Notes: a model not told the origin generated them from the letters alone. A DNA stretch of 64,000 nucleotides from DATEOR01 sp046733475 (GCA_046733475.1 JBKPPF010000009.1:1-64000); one strand, 5' to 3'; shown: positions 1 to 7,921, counted from the first letter of the stretch. Made by a program: numbers and translations.

Positions 1-136
1 CATAAAGCTCGGCCAGCGCGCCGTCGTCTCCGCGCGCCAGCACGGCGATGAGCGCCTCGTCCGAGAGGTGGGCGAGCTCACGATCGGATCCGGTGCCTGC
101 ACGCACGGGGCGTCGGCTCAACGCTAACAGCGCCAT
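1..136 (-). CDS. ECF-type RNA polymerase sigma factor, N-terminal fragment (runs off the window)
   Basis: Only the first 45 codons are visible, read leftward from an ATG at 136. After about 25 poorly conserved residues comes SDEALIAVLARGDDGALAELY, the usual opening of sigma-70 region 2 in extracytoplasmic-function sigma factors. TTG and GTG codons further in are alternative starts. The gene is divergent from the DUF4331 gene, with about 92 bp between them, so it may drive that cluster; this is inference from position. The fragment is too short to assign an ECF group, and the anti-sigma factor, if any, lies outside the window. Confidence 0.55.
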   Translation of the reverse strand, partial: MALLALSRRPVRAGTGSDRELAHLSDEALIAVLARGDDGALAELY

Positions 137-228
137 CCCTCACATTCGCGCAGCACGCCGAGGCGGTTCGTCGAACCGAATCCCGACCGCCGCCGAATAC
201 GCCGCGCAATCCCTCAAGGAGGAGAGGA

Positions 229-1686
229 ATGAGAAGGATCGCTCTGACGCTCGTGGCGGTCTCAGCTCTCGCCGCTGCCCTGGCTGTCGTGCTCGTACGC
301 GGCCCCGGGCCGCAGGCGAGCCAGGCCTCGAGCCACCGCGAAGCGCCGCTCATCTCGAACGACCCTGCCGCGGACAACACGGATCTGTACGCGTTCGTGA
401 CGCCCGGCGACTCGAAGAAGGTCACGATCATCGCGAACTACGTCCCGCTCGAGCAACCGGCCGGCGGGCCCAACTTCGCGAGCTTCGGCGACGACGTCCG
501 CTACGAGATCAAGGTGGACAACAACGGAGACGGCAAGGAGGACATCACCTACCGGTTCCGGTTCGACACGAAGACGAGGAACCAGAACACATTCCTCTAC
601 AACACGGGCCCGATCGACACGCTCAGCGACTCTGACTGGAACGTCCGCCAGACGTACTCGGTCACGCGCATCACGAGGGGCGGATCGAAGGTCCTCGGCA
701 GGAACATCCCCGTTCCCCCGGTCAACATCGGACCGCGCTCGACGCCCGACTATGGCGCGCTTGCAGGCGCGGCTGTCTCCGATCTAGACGGAACGAAGGT
801 GTTCGCGGGCCAGCGGGACGATCCGTTCTTCGTCGATCTCGGTTCGATCTTCGACCTCGCGGGTCTGCGGCCGTTCAACTCGCTGCACGCGATCCCGCTG
901 CCGAATCGGCCGGGAGTCGATGGAGTGGGTGGCTACAACACTCACTCGATCGTGCTGCAGGTTCCGATCAAGGGCCTGACCAGGGATCACGAGCTTCACG
1001 CCGCCGATAGCCCGAAGGCCGTGATCGGCGTCTACGCAACGGCCAGTCGCCAGCAGGTGCGCGTCTTCCAGCGCGACGGCGGCATTCGAAACCACGACCG
1101 GTGGGTGCAGATCTCGCGTCTCGGCAACCCCCTCATCAACGAGGCCGTCATCCCGCGGGGAAAGAAGGACTACTGGAACGCGTCCGATCCGTCGGACGAT
1201 TCCCAGTTCCTGCGCTACTACCGCTCGCCCGAGGTGACGAAGCTCGAGAACGGGCTCTACGACGCCCTGGACATCGCCAACGAGTCGAACCGCGACGACC
1301 TCGTCGCCATCCTGCTCACGGGCGTTCCGGGTCTGAACTTCACGGGCTCGACCAAGGCCGACCTCCTGCGTCTGAACACCGGCATCCCGCCGACCGCGAA
1401 CATCGGCGCCGGCGACCGTCTCGGCGTTCTGGACGGCGACCTCGGCGGGTATCCGAACGGGCGCCGGCTGGAGGACGACGTGGTCGACATCGATCTCCGT
1501 GTGTTCGCGGAGGGCTACGGCTCGTTCCTTCACGGCCTGCTCGGTCTGCCGAACCGAAGCCCGAACAACATGCTCGGTGACGGCGTGAACGGAAACGACC
1601 GCATGTTCCGGGCAGATTTCCCCAACGTCGCAACGCCGTTCTCGGGATACGAGGCGGTTCCCCCGACCCGAATGGGCGGTCCCTAG
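229..1686 (+). CDS. DUF4331 family secreted protein
   Basis: A 485-residue protein with an N-terminal hydrophobic signal or anchor (about residues 4-23). The mature part begins SSHREAPLIS and continues with DPAADNTDLYAFV, the hallmark opening of DUF4331. An acidic loop at residues 97-105 (DNNGDGKED) resembles an EF-hand/dockerin-type calcium loop. The start is supported by a strong Shine-Dalgarno sequence, AAGGAGGAG, at 216-224. The family has no established biochemical function. It is followed by a TPR protein and two Ni/Co-transporter-family proteins, which suggests a surface or periplasmic role linked to metal handling, but that is inference. A divergent ECF sigma factor may regulate it. 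Confidence 0.9.
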   Translation: MRRIALTLVAVSALAAALAVVLVRGPGPQASQASSHREAPLISNDPAADNTDLYAFVTPGDSKKVTIIANYVPLEQPAGGPNFASFGDDVRYEIKVDNNGDGKEDITYRFRFDTKTRNQNTFLYNTGPIDTLSDSDWNVRQTYSVTRITRGGSKVLGRNIPVPPVNIGPRSTPDYGALAGAAVSDLDGTKVFAGQRDDPFFVDLGSIFDLAGLRPFNSLHAIPLPNRPGVDGVGGYNTHSIVLQVPIKGLTRDHELHAADSPKAVIGVYATASRQQVRVFQRDGGIRNHDRWVQISRLGNPLINEAVIPRGKKDYWNASDPSDDSQFLRYYRSPEVTKLENGLYDALDIANESNRDDLVAILLTGVPGLNFTGSTKADLLRLNTGIPPTANIGAGDRLGVLDGDLGGYPNGRRLEDDVVDIDLRVFAEGYGSFLHGLLGLPNRSPNNMLGDGVNGNDRMFRADFPNVATPFSGYEAVPPTRMGGP

Positions 1687-1695
1687 TACTCAACC

Positions 1696-1731
1696 GGAAG
1701 GGGCCTGTCGCAGAGGCGGCAGGCCCCTTCC
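1696..1731 (+). terminator. Long GC-rich hairpin between the DUF4331 and TPR genes
   Basis: A perfect 12-bp inverted repeat (GGAAGGGGCCTG at 1696-1707 with its complement at 1720-1731) closes over a smaller stem, giving about 16 pairs with an AGAG tip. No T-tract follows, so it may be a partial terminator or mRNA processing/stability element that sets DUF4331 expression apart from the downstream genes. Confidence 0.55.
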
Positions 1732-1749
1732 TCACCGGAGAGGGGAACG

Positions 1750-3066
1750 ATGCGAAAGAAGGCTTGGCTGATTCTGGTGGCGCTCGCCGTCGCTGCAGCG
1801 GCAGCCCTCTTCGGAGGGGTTCTCGAGGGCAGCCGGGCGGGCGGTGGCGTGGCCGCGGGGAATCCTGCGGCGGCCGACCGGCTTGCAAGCGGATTCGCGT
1901 CGACGGGCGACACGGCGGCATACGTCGCGCAGCTTGAGCAGCGAGTCGCCCAGAGCCCTCGCGACTCGCAAGGTCTTCTGCTCCTCGGACTCGCCTACCA
2001 GCAGCGGGCCCGAGAGACCGGAGATCCCGGCTACTACCCCCGGTCCGAGGAGGCTCTCCGCCGCTCGCTCACGCTTGCTCCGAAGACGTACCTGGCCGTC
2101 ACGGGCCTCGCTGCCCTGGCGGCCTCCCGGCACCGCTTCGAGGATGCACGGCGGTTGGCCGGCCAGGCCGTTCGGCTCAGTTCGACGAGCGCGGAGGCAT
2201 ACGGCATCCTCGGCGATTCGCTCGTCGAGCTCGGACGCTATCGGCGCGCTTTCGCGCGCTTCGACGAGATGGTCTCGCGGAAGCCGACCCTCGGGTCGTA
2301 CTCACGCATCTCTTACGCGCGCGAGCTCCTCGGGCGGCCGGGTGGCGCGATCGCGGCGATGAAGCTTGCCGTCGAGGCCGGCGCCGGGACGGGAGAACCC
2401 GCCGCCTGGACGCTCGTGCAGCTCGGGAACCTCTACTTCGACACGGGCCGGCTTCACTCGGCGGCGCTCAGCTACCGGCAAGCGCTCGTTCGCTTCCCTG
2501 GTTACGTGCACGCCCAGGCCGCGCTCGGAAAGGTCGCTGCGGCCCGAGGCGCCTACAAGACTGCGGCGCGGCGCTACAGGGGCGCGGTCGCAAAGCTTCC
2601 GCTGCCGCAATACGAGGTCGCGCTCGGGGACGTTCTGCGGCTCGAGCGTCGCTCGGAAGCCGCGGCGCATGCCTACGCGGTCGTGGACGCGACCGAGAGG
2701 CTCCTCCGTGCGAACGGCGTGCGCACCGGGCTCGAGACCGCGCTCTTAGACCTCGACCATGGCCGTCCCGTCGCCGGTGCACTCGCTCTCGCCCGCGAGG
2801 CCTACCGCGAGCGGAAGTCCATCGAGGGGGACGACGTCCTCGCGTGGGCCCTGTACAAGAACGGTCGCTGCGGTGAGGCCCTGGTGCATTCCCGGCGCGC
2901 TCTGCGACTCGGTACACGCGACGCCCTGAAGACCTTCCATCGCGGGATGATCGAGCTCTGCCTAGGGCGTGAGAGCCAGGGCCGGGCCTCGCTCCGGCGC
3001 GCGCTCGCCATCAACCCTTACTTTTCCCTCCTCTACGCGCCGGTGGCGCGAAAGGAACTCCGATGA
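1750..3066 (+). CDS. TPR-repeat protein, probably exported or membrane-anchored
   Basis: A 438-residue protein with an N-terminal membrane/signal segment (about residues 5-23) followed by repeated tetratricopeptide helices. Visible units include GLLLLGLAYQQRA, AYGILGDSLVELGRY, TLVQLGNLYFDTGRL and HAQAALGKVAAARGAY. TPRs are protein-interaction scaffolds and no catalytic motif is seen. The start follows GGAGAGGGGAACG. Its stop overlaps the next gene's start by 4 nt (ATGA), so it is probably translationally coupled to the NicO-type transporter. It could be an assembly or docking factor for the DUF4331 protein or the transporters; that role is inferred only from gene order. Confidence 0.8.
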   Translation: MRKKAWLILVALAVAAAAALFGGVLEGSRAGGGVAAGNPAAADRLASGFASTGDTAAYVAQLEQRVAQSPRDSQGLLLLGLAYQQRARETGDPGYYPRSEEALRRSLTLAPKTYLAVTGLAALAASRHRFEDARRLAGQAVRLSSTSAEAYGILGDSLVELGRYRRAFARFDEMVSRKPTLGSYSRISYARELLGRPGGAIAAMKLAVEAGAGTGEPAAWTLVQLGNLYFDTGRLHSAALSYRQALVRFPGYVHAQAALGKVAAARGAYKTAARRYRGAVAKLPLPQYEVALGDVLRLERRSEAAAHAYAVVDATERLLRANGVRTGLETALLDLDHGRPVAGALALAREAYRERKSIEGDDVLAWALYKNGRCGEALVHSRRALRLGTRDALKTFHRGMIELCLGRESQGRASLRRALAINPYFSLLYAPVARKELR

Positions 3067-4397
3067 GGAGACTCGTCGCCCTCGCTGCCACCCTTGCGGC
3101 GCTTGCCGCCCCCGCCGCCGCCTCCGCGCATCCGCTGGGCAACTTCACCGTCAACCGCTTCGCCGCCGTCGAGCTCTCGGGGCGCGACGTCTTCGTCCAT
3201 TACGTGCTCGATCTCGCCGAGATACCGACGGTGCAGGAGGGAAGTCACGTGCGCGCCGCCGGATTCGACTCGGATGTGGCCCGGCGGCTCGAGCTCGAGC
3301 TCGATGGCAGCCGCGCTCGGTTGCAGCCGCTGACACACGAGGTGTCCGAGCGCCCGGGCGCGGGCGGGCTCCCGACGATGCGCTTCGAGGCCGTGTACCG
3401 CGCCCTTCGCACGAGCGCCGCCACCACGGGCGGCGCCGGGTCGAGTCTCGGCTTTCGTGACTCCAACTTCGCCACGCGGATCGGCTGGAGAGAAGTCGTC
3501 GTCCGTGCCCGCGACGGCGCCCAGCTTCTTGCCTCCGACGTGCCGGCGCTGAGTCGGAGCGAGGAGCTTCGCGCGTATCCGCAAGAGCTTCTGCGCTCGC
3601 CACTCGACGTCACGTCGGCGCGTGCTCGATTCCAGCCCGGTTCGGAGCCCGGCACGCCCCCCGTCCTTACCGGCGCCGCGGCTCCAGAGAGGCCGGCCGG
3701 TGGATTCGAGAAGCTCATCGCGCGGGACGATCTGGGAGTCGGGGTTGTCCTCTTGTCGTTACTGATCGCGGCGTTTTGGGGTGCAGCCCACGCGCTCAGC
3801 CCTGGACACGGAAAGACCATGGTGGCCGCTTATCTCGTCGGCTCGCGCGGAACCGCGCGTCATGCGCTCCTCCTCGGGCTGACCGTCACGGTCACCCACA
3901 CCGTCGGCGTGTTTGCTCTCGGGGGAGTCACGCTCGCGCTCTCGGCCTTCGTCGTCCCCGAACAGCTCTACCCCTGGCTCAACCTCGTCTCGGCGCTCCT
4001 CGTCGTCGGCGTGGGGGCCAGCGTCCTCCGCGCGCGCCTCCGCCACAGGCATACGCACCATCACCACCATCACCATCACGGAGAGCGAGGTCTCCGCGAC
4101 CTGCTCGCAGTCGGCATCTCCGGCGGGCTGCTCCCGTGCCCGACGGCCCTCGTCGTCCTGCTTGCGGCGATCTCGCTGCACCGCGTCGGTTACGGGCTCG
4201 TCCTGATACTCGCTTTCAGCGCCGGGCTCGCGGGGGCCATGACCGCAGTCGGCGTCGCGGCCGTCAGCGCAAAGCGCTTTCTCCGCGGGGCGAACTTCGA
4301 AGGGCGGGTCGTCCGCGCGCTACCCGCGGCCAGCGCCCTGCTGATCCTCGGCCTGGGCGTCGCGATGACTGCACGCTCGATTCCCCAGCTCGTCTGA
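3063..4397 (+). CDS. NicO-family nickel/cobalt transporter with extracytoplasmic N-domain and His-rich loop
   Basis: A 444-residue protein. A signal peptide (1-22) is followed by an extracytoplasmic domain starting HPLGNFTVNRF. From about residue 220 there is a six-helix membrane domain with the NicO signature HALSPGHGKTM (about 242). A cytoplasmic-type loop carries ten histidines, nearly in a row, around residues 330-339, ahead of the last helices. NicO/RcnA proteins move Ni2+ or Co2+, in RcnA outward. The long N-terminal domain is the variant found beside HupE/NicO-type proteins in other bacteria. It overlaps the TPR gene by 4 nt and is followed 10 nt later by a second transporter. Whether it imports or exports cannot be told from sequence. 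Confidence 0.85.
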   Translation: MRRLVALAATLAALAAPAAASAHPLGNFTVNRFAAVELSGRDVFVHYVLDLAEIPTVQEGSHVRAAGFDSDVARRLELELDGSRARLQPLTHEVSERPGAGGLPTMRFEAVYRALRTSAATTGGAGSSLGFRDSNFATRIGWREVVVRARDGAQLLASDVPALSRSEELRAYPQELLRSPLDVTSARARFQPGSEPGTPPVLTGAAAPERPAGGFEKLIARDDLGVGVVLLSLLIAAFWGAAHALSPGHGKTMVAAYLVGSRGTARHALLLGLTVTVTHTVGVFALGGVTLALSAFVVPEQLYPWLNLVSALLVVGVGASVLRARLRHRHTHHHHHHHHGERGLRDLLAVGISGGLLPCPTALVVLLAAISLHRVGYGLVLILAFSAGLAGAMTAVGVAAVSAKRFLRGANFEGRVVRALPAASALLILGLGVAMTARSIPQLV

Positions 4398-4407
4398 AAG
4401 GAGCCTC

Positions 4408-5103
4408 ATGTTCGGTCTCGATGAAAAGATCGCGGGTTTCTCGGACGGGACGACACTCATCGTTCTGATCGCCGTCGGAGTTCTCCTCGGCCTCAGGCAC
4501 GCGACGGACCCGGATCACCTGACGGCCGTCTCGACGCTCGTCTCGTCCGGTCGGGAGAAAGGCGCACGCGCTGCGGCGCGACTCGGCCTCCTCTGGGGAC
4601 TGGGCCATGCGACGACGCTCTTCGTGTTCGGCCTGCCGATCGTGCTCTATCGGGCATTTCTTCCGGGCGCCGCTCAGGAGGGAGCCGAGCTCGCGGTGGG
4701 AATCGTCATCGTCGCGCTCGCTGCGTGGCTTCTTCTGCGTTGGCACCGTGGAGTGTTTCATCCGGCTCATCACGAGCACCGGACGGAGGGGCCTCGGATG
4801 CGGACGCCGATCCAGGCCTACGCCATCGGGCTCGTCCACGGGACGGGCGGAAGCGCCGGCGTGGGCATCCTCCTGCTCTCGGCCATCGACGACCGGCTCG
4901 TGGCAGTCGCTGCGCTTGCGATCTTCGCCCTCTTCACGGCGATCTCGATGGCGGTGTTGTCCACCGGGCTCGGAGCGACACTCGGGTCAGCGTTCGTGCA
5001 CCGCTCCTTCCATCGCATCGTGCCGGCCCTCGGTGTCTCGAGCATGGCGTTCGGAGTGTGGTACGCGCTGGGCGCGCTCAGCATCGCGCCCTACTACCTC
5101 TAG
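4408..5103 (+). CDS. Nickel/cobalt permease (NiCoT/HoxN-like)
   Basis: A 231-residue multi-pass membrane protein. The first helix region contains HATDPDHL (from residue 31), the HX4DH metal-binding signature of nickel/cobalt permeases. A second loop has HPAHHEH, and a later helix has the conserved segment GLVHGTGGSAG. It is shorter than typical HoxN/NixA (about 330 residues), closer to compact family members. A clear Shine-Dalgarno AAAGGAG sits before the ATG. It is the last gene of the DUF4331-TPR-NicO run. Having two metal transporters of different subfamilies in one operon suggests a dedicated Ni/Co circuit. Confidence 0.85.
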   Translation: MFGLDEKIAGFSDGTTLIVLIAVGVLLGLRHATDPDHLTAVSTLVSSGREKGARAAARLGLLWGLGHATTLFVFGLPIVLYRAFLPGAAQEGAELAVGIVIVALAAWLLLRWHRGVFHPAHHEHRTEGPRMRTPIQAYAIGLVHGTGGSAGVGILLLSAIDDRLVAVAALAIFALFTAISMAVLSTGLGATLGSAFVHRSFHRIVPALGVSSMAFGVWYALGALSIAPYYL

Positions 5104-5226
5104 GGGCGACTCTATGATCGGGCGGCCATGGCCACGCCCATCGCCGAGCTGCGGTAGCACCTCAACCAGTTCGGCGCCGGTCGCCATGAGGCGCCTGACT
5201 TCTTCAAGGGTCACGTTCTCGGGCAT
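5104..5226 (-). pseudogene. Truncated rhodanese-domain gene (5' remnant)
   Basis: Reading leftward from an ATG at 5226 gives MPENVTLEEVRRLMATGAEL followed by VEVLPQ. This is the typical N-terminus of small rhodanese (sulfurtransferase) proteins, in which a DExEYxxxHIPGA-type stretch would come next. Homology stops at about 5150 and the frame then runs into the antisense of the nickel permease. The active-site cysteine loop is missing. This looks like a deletion scar at the left edge of the accessory island. Confidence 0.5.
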
Positions 5227-5335
5227 CACGCCGCCTTGCGTCCGGCGCCGCTAGGGGGTCTGCTCCCCCGCCGCGACGTGCAGGGGAAGCCAGTTTTCCG
5301 TCGGTGCCCCCACCCCACGAACCTCCCCGCGCGCC

Positions 5336-5680
5336 CGCGCGCGCGTAGTAATCAAGGACGCGCTTCAAGCTCATGCCGGCAAGGTCGAGGGGTGGGTACC
5401 CCCCCGGTTTGAAGAAGGCGGGCGGGACTCAGGTAGCCATTCACTTGCACGCCCTCACCATGCCTCCTCGCGCGCGCGTATAGAAGCGGCATACCACCGG
5501 GGTGGGTACCCCCCTGAATCGATGGCCGCGCGTGGGACTCCCTGGCACGGGCCCCGCCCCGAACCTCATCGGCCTTCACCCGCGCGCGCGTATGTACCGA
5601 GGTAGTGGTTCGGCGACAACGTCTTCTCGGGCGGGGCGGGAGTGGGTACCCCCCTGATTTGAGGAAGGGGCGTGGGACTC
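5336..5680. repeat. Three-unit intergenic repeat: (CG)5TA box plus 40-bp GGTACC-centred core
   Basis: Three similar units lie in tandem. Each has CGCGCGCGCGTA (5336-5347, 5469-5480, 5581-5592) followed 32-60 bp later by an exactly 40-bp core (5391-5430, 5501-5540, 5641-5680). Each core opens with GGTGGGTACCCCCC or AGTGGGTACCCCCC and ends GGGACTC, with a variable TTGAAGAAGG-like middle. The core starts are 110 and 140 bp apart. There is no coding potential. The function is unknown; candidates are protein-binding iterons, a MITE-like family or a cis-acting transfer or replication site. Confidence 0.75.
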
Positions 5681-5713
5681 AAGGAGCCTAACGCCAGCCC
5701 GGCTAGTAAAGAA

Positions 5714-5754
5714 GAGAGGAGCCGGGTAGGACTGCACGCCCCTCGGCTCCTCTC
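5714..5754. terminator. Inverted-repeat hairpin downstream of the secreted-protein gene
   Basis: A perfect 11-bp inverted repeat (GAGAGGAGCCG at 5714-5724, complement at 5744-5754) with a 19-nt loop, lying 65 bp past the stop of the leftward gene at 5819. No clear T-tract follows in either direction, so termination is likely but not certain. Confidence 0.5.
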
Positions 5755-5818
5755 AGTGCGATCAGGGAAGGCGCAAGTGTCCTAATCGACCTCACGCCGC
5801 AAGCCTCAACAGTCTCGA

Positions 5819-6454
5819 TCAGTCATCGTCGATGCGCGGAATGCAGACAGCGTCAATCTCCGCATCTCCGTCGGCAATTGTGGCCCGCGGGCCGCCCCAC
5901 TGGAGAGCGATGAATTGATGCCGCTGCGGGAACCTCCAACGGGAGACGAAGTCGTCGGCGATCCATTCGCGGTTCCAACCGCTGTCAAAGACCCGGGCGA
6001 TATTGCCGACGGTCCACTTGGGTGAGGTGAACGGTGGGTTTGGGTCGTCCGAGGCCCAGACCGTGAACTCGAGCGCCTCTTCCGGAACGGGAGGATGATC
6101 GATGAGTGGGAACACGTCGACCTTGTCGACTTTCCTGCCCATGTCCCAGACGATGAAGTCTGTATCGGTACTGACATCGTGTACCCAGTGCAGGTCAACC
6201 GAATTTCCTGCTTTATCGCCAAGCGGCGAAGGTCCCGAGAAGGCGTAGCTGTCCGGGTCGATCTGCTGCCCTGTGTCTTCGGCCCCGCTCAGATAGGTGC
6301 CGCAGTCTTCGGGGAGGAGCGTCTTCAGCGTGTGCTTATGCCCTCCTGGGTCGTTAGGAATCGGGAAGCCATAGGCCAGGGACAATCCACCGACAGAGAA
6401 TGCGACCGCGGCAGCAAGCGCAACTGCTCTCAAGAACGTCCATCTAAATCTCAT
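5819..6454 (-). CDS. Secreted protein of unknown function with discoidin-like features
   Basis: A 211-residue protein with a clear signal peptide (charged MRFRWTFLR, then a hydrophobic run to about residue 28). It has two well-separated cysteines and many aromatic and acidic residues in the mature part. The stretch VWDMGRKVDKVDVFPLID and the later EFTVWASDDP resemble the beta-sandwich of F5/8-type (discoidin) domains, in which such loops bind sugars or lipids; this is a weak, by-eye resemblance. A good Shine-Dalgarno (GGAGGAG) precedes the ATG. It is the only secreted protein in the island and its codon use is less GC-rich than the chromosome. Function unknown. Confidence 0.7.
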   Translation of the reverse strand: MRFRWTFLRAVALAAAVAFSVGGLSLAYGFPIPNDPGGHKHTLKTLLPEDCGTYLSGAEDTGQQIDPDSYAFSGPSPLGDKAGNSVDLHWVHDVSTDTDFIVWDMGRKVDKVDVFPLIDHPPVPEEALEFTVWASDDPNPPFTSPKWTVGNIARVFDSGWNREWIADDFVSRWRFPQRHQFIALQWGGPRATIADGDAEIDAVCIPRIDDD

Positions 6455-7459
6455 GGTTCTCCTCCGTTGCTCTTTTTAGAAGCACGGGGCAGCCGCAGTC
6501 ATCGATATAACGCTCGGTCACCTCCCTCTTGAGTTTGCGAAGTGCCCCGTTCGGCGGAAGTGGTGTGCCGACTCGTCTGCCGCACGAATCTGGAGCCGGT
6601 GAGCGGCGATGCGACTGTTGCCGCCGAGCGCACGGCCCGGTCGGTTCGGACCCGCAAGCCAGTCGACAACCTGGCCGTGTCTCGACCCGCCGCAGCAACG
6701 CTGGTGACGCAACGCATCTCGTTAGACCCTCGCACCTCCGTCGCTCCTTTCGATGTTTCCACCGTGCGCGGATGCCGTCAAGGAGTTAGCCAGCCGGAGC
6801 ACAAACGGTCCATCGTGGCGCACGGGTGCTGCCCGTCGCGCCTCAGCTTTGCCGCGCTCGTAAAGCTGATGTAAAGCTTCCCCCGTCCGGCGCAAGGAAG
6901 CAGCGCCGCTCGCGTCCGTAGGAGAGCGGGGCCGGACGACTCTCTGCAGCGCTGCGGAGCCATCGAAGAGCCTTCACCCGGGATAGGCGGCTAGTCCGGC
7001 CCCGCTCGCCCGTCCGGCCAGGCCACCACCGTTGCGGCGGAGATGAGCCCGCGCGGCGCGACTCTTAGGGGCGGAGCCACCGCAGCAGCCCCACCCCGAA
7101 TCACATTCAAGAGGGAGGGCTCACGGTTTGGGAACCGCTATTCGAATAGGTGTGCCCCACTAATGGATTGGGCCTGAGATCTTTAAACTTATGGAGCCGG
7201 GAGGGCCGACGAGTCTGCGGCTAAGCACCCGCCGGCCTTCGCCAGGAGGGATGGAGAGGGACTGGCTAGCCCGACTTCTCTGACAGGGGCCCGACAGACG
7301 CCAGGCGCGGGTAAGCGTCCCCAGCGGGGAGATGGGCCCTTGGACCACCATACGCCTCACGGCTATTCATAACTCGCAACAGCGAGCCAGTACTCATCCG
7401 AATACCCAGGTCTCTTGGCTCCTCGCCTCATTCCTGCGCGCAGCCATCATTGAGGTAGT
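6455..7459. other. About 1 kb without a convincing gene; hairpin-rich
   Basis: The short open frames here lack conserved residues, Shine-Dalgarno sites and consistent codon use. The DNA does contain strong inverted repeats: 6924-6937 with 6994-7007, CGGTT-TGGG-AACCG near 7124-7137, and the palindrome CTATTCGAATAG near 7138-7149. A structured RNA, replication or transfer site, or decayed DNA are all possible. tmRNA, RNase P, T-box and cobalamin-riboswitch hallmarks were looked for and not found. Confidence 0.5.
6924..7007. repeat. Perfect 14-bp inverted repeat closing an 84-nt structure
   Basis: GAGCGGGGCCGGAC at 6924-6937 is exactly complementary to 6994-7007. The 56-nt interior holds a further palindrome (GCAGCGCTGC). 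In RNA this would be a long stable stem; in DNA it would be a cruciform. It lies in the gene-free part of the island. Confidence 0.7.
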
Positions 7460-7481
7460 CTCTCGCCAATCATTTCGAGAG
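7460..7481 (+). promoter_or_regulatory. Inverted repeat overlapping the ribosome-binding site of the Lsr2-like gene
   Basis: CTCTCG (7460-7465) pairs with CGAGAG (7476-7481) over a 10-nt loop. The right arm runs straight into the Shine-Dalgarno GAGAGGAGAG. It could be an operator for autoregulation or an mRNA hairpin masking the ribosome-binding site. Confidence 0.45.
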
Positions 7482-7490
7482 GAGAGAATT

Positions 7491-7688
7491 GTGGCTCGCA
7501 AAACCGTAGTAGTTAGCGATATGAGCGGCAAGACAATCGAGGACGGAAAGGGTGCCAAGGTCAGAATCACGTTCGATGATGCCCGCAGCGGGTCTGTGGA
7601 GATGGACGTGACAGCAGAGGAAGCTCGTGCTATGGGTGCGAAGGGTCGTCAGGTGGCTCGCAGAGGACGCAAGCCCAAGTCGTCCTAA
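7491..7688 (+). CDS. Lsr2-like small basic protein
   Basis: A 65-residue protein starting at GTG 7491, chosen because GAGAGGAGAG lies just upstream; the open frame extends further 5' but without conservation. The sequence has an N-terminal beta-hairpin-like part (KVRITFDDARSGSVEMDVTA) and a basic tail (VARRGRKPKSS). This matches the layout of the Lsr2 N-terminal dimerisation domain (V-x-F-x-x-D-G-x-x-Y-E-I-D-L) joined to an AT-hook-like RGRKP segment, but the Lsr2 C-terminal DNA-binding domain is absent. Lsr2 silences foreign DNA in actinobacteria, and mobile elements often carry short homologues. Assignment as an Lsr2 relative is inference. Confidence 0.6.
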   Translation: MARKTVVVSDMSGKTIEDGKGAKVRITFDDARSGSVEMDVTAEEARAMGAKGRQVARRGRKPKSS

Positions 7689-7717
7689 GCCCCCTAGCGA
7701 AACAGACCCGTACCGCA

Positions 7718-7736
7718 GACCGGGCCTATCCCGGTC
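7718..7736 (+). terminator. Terminator after the Lsr2-like gene
   Basis: GACCGGG (7718-7724) pairs with CCCGGTC (7730-7736) around CCTAT and is followed by GTTTGTT. It sits 30 bp past the stop codon at 7688 and also faces the end of the convergent zinc-ribbon gene. Confidence 0.65.
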
Positions 7737-7741
7737 GTTTG

Positions 7742-7921
7742 TTAGTTCTTCTCCGTGACGAAGCCCTCAAGGTCGCCGCACTCGCATTGGTAGCGCTTGA
7801 ACTGCCGCATAGCCGGCTTCGTGCCGCAGCTAGGGCATATGCCATGTAGCGGGTTATCGAACCCTTGCGCCCGGGCTTGCTCAACGGCCTTGCGGTTCCA
7901 ACTGATGTTCTTCTCGCTCAT
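7742..7921 (-). CDS. Small zinc-ribbon protein
   Basis: A 59-residue protein from ATG 7921. It has two cysteine pairs, CPSC (29-32) and CECG (46-49), spaced as in a one-knuckle zinc ribbon, with the segment MRQFKRYQC between them. The N-terminal half (SWNRKAVEQARAQGF) is a predicted helix. Such ribbons bind nucleic acid or protein. No obvious Shine-Dalgarno precedes it. It converges on the Lsr2-like gene and shares the short terminator interval with it. Specific function unknown. Confidence 0.6.
   Translation of the reverse strand: MSEKNISWNRKAVEQARAQGFDNPLHGICPSCGTKPAMRQFKRYQCECGDLEGFVTEKN

Noticed and set aside
4050..4080. A run of histidine codons resembling a purification tag
   Set aside because: It is inside the cytoplasmic loop of a NicO transporter, mixed CAC/CAT codons, with native flanks; His-rich loops are usual in this family, so it is not vector sequence.
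7100..7340. Possible tmRNA, RNase P RNA, T-box or cobalamin riboswitch in the island
   Set aside because: The conserved cores (for example the tmRNA GGGGCTGA start, RNase P GAGGAAAGTCC, T-box AGGGTGGAACC, B12-box) could not be found.
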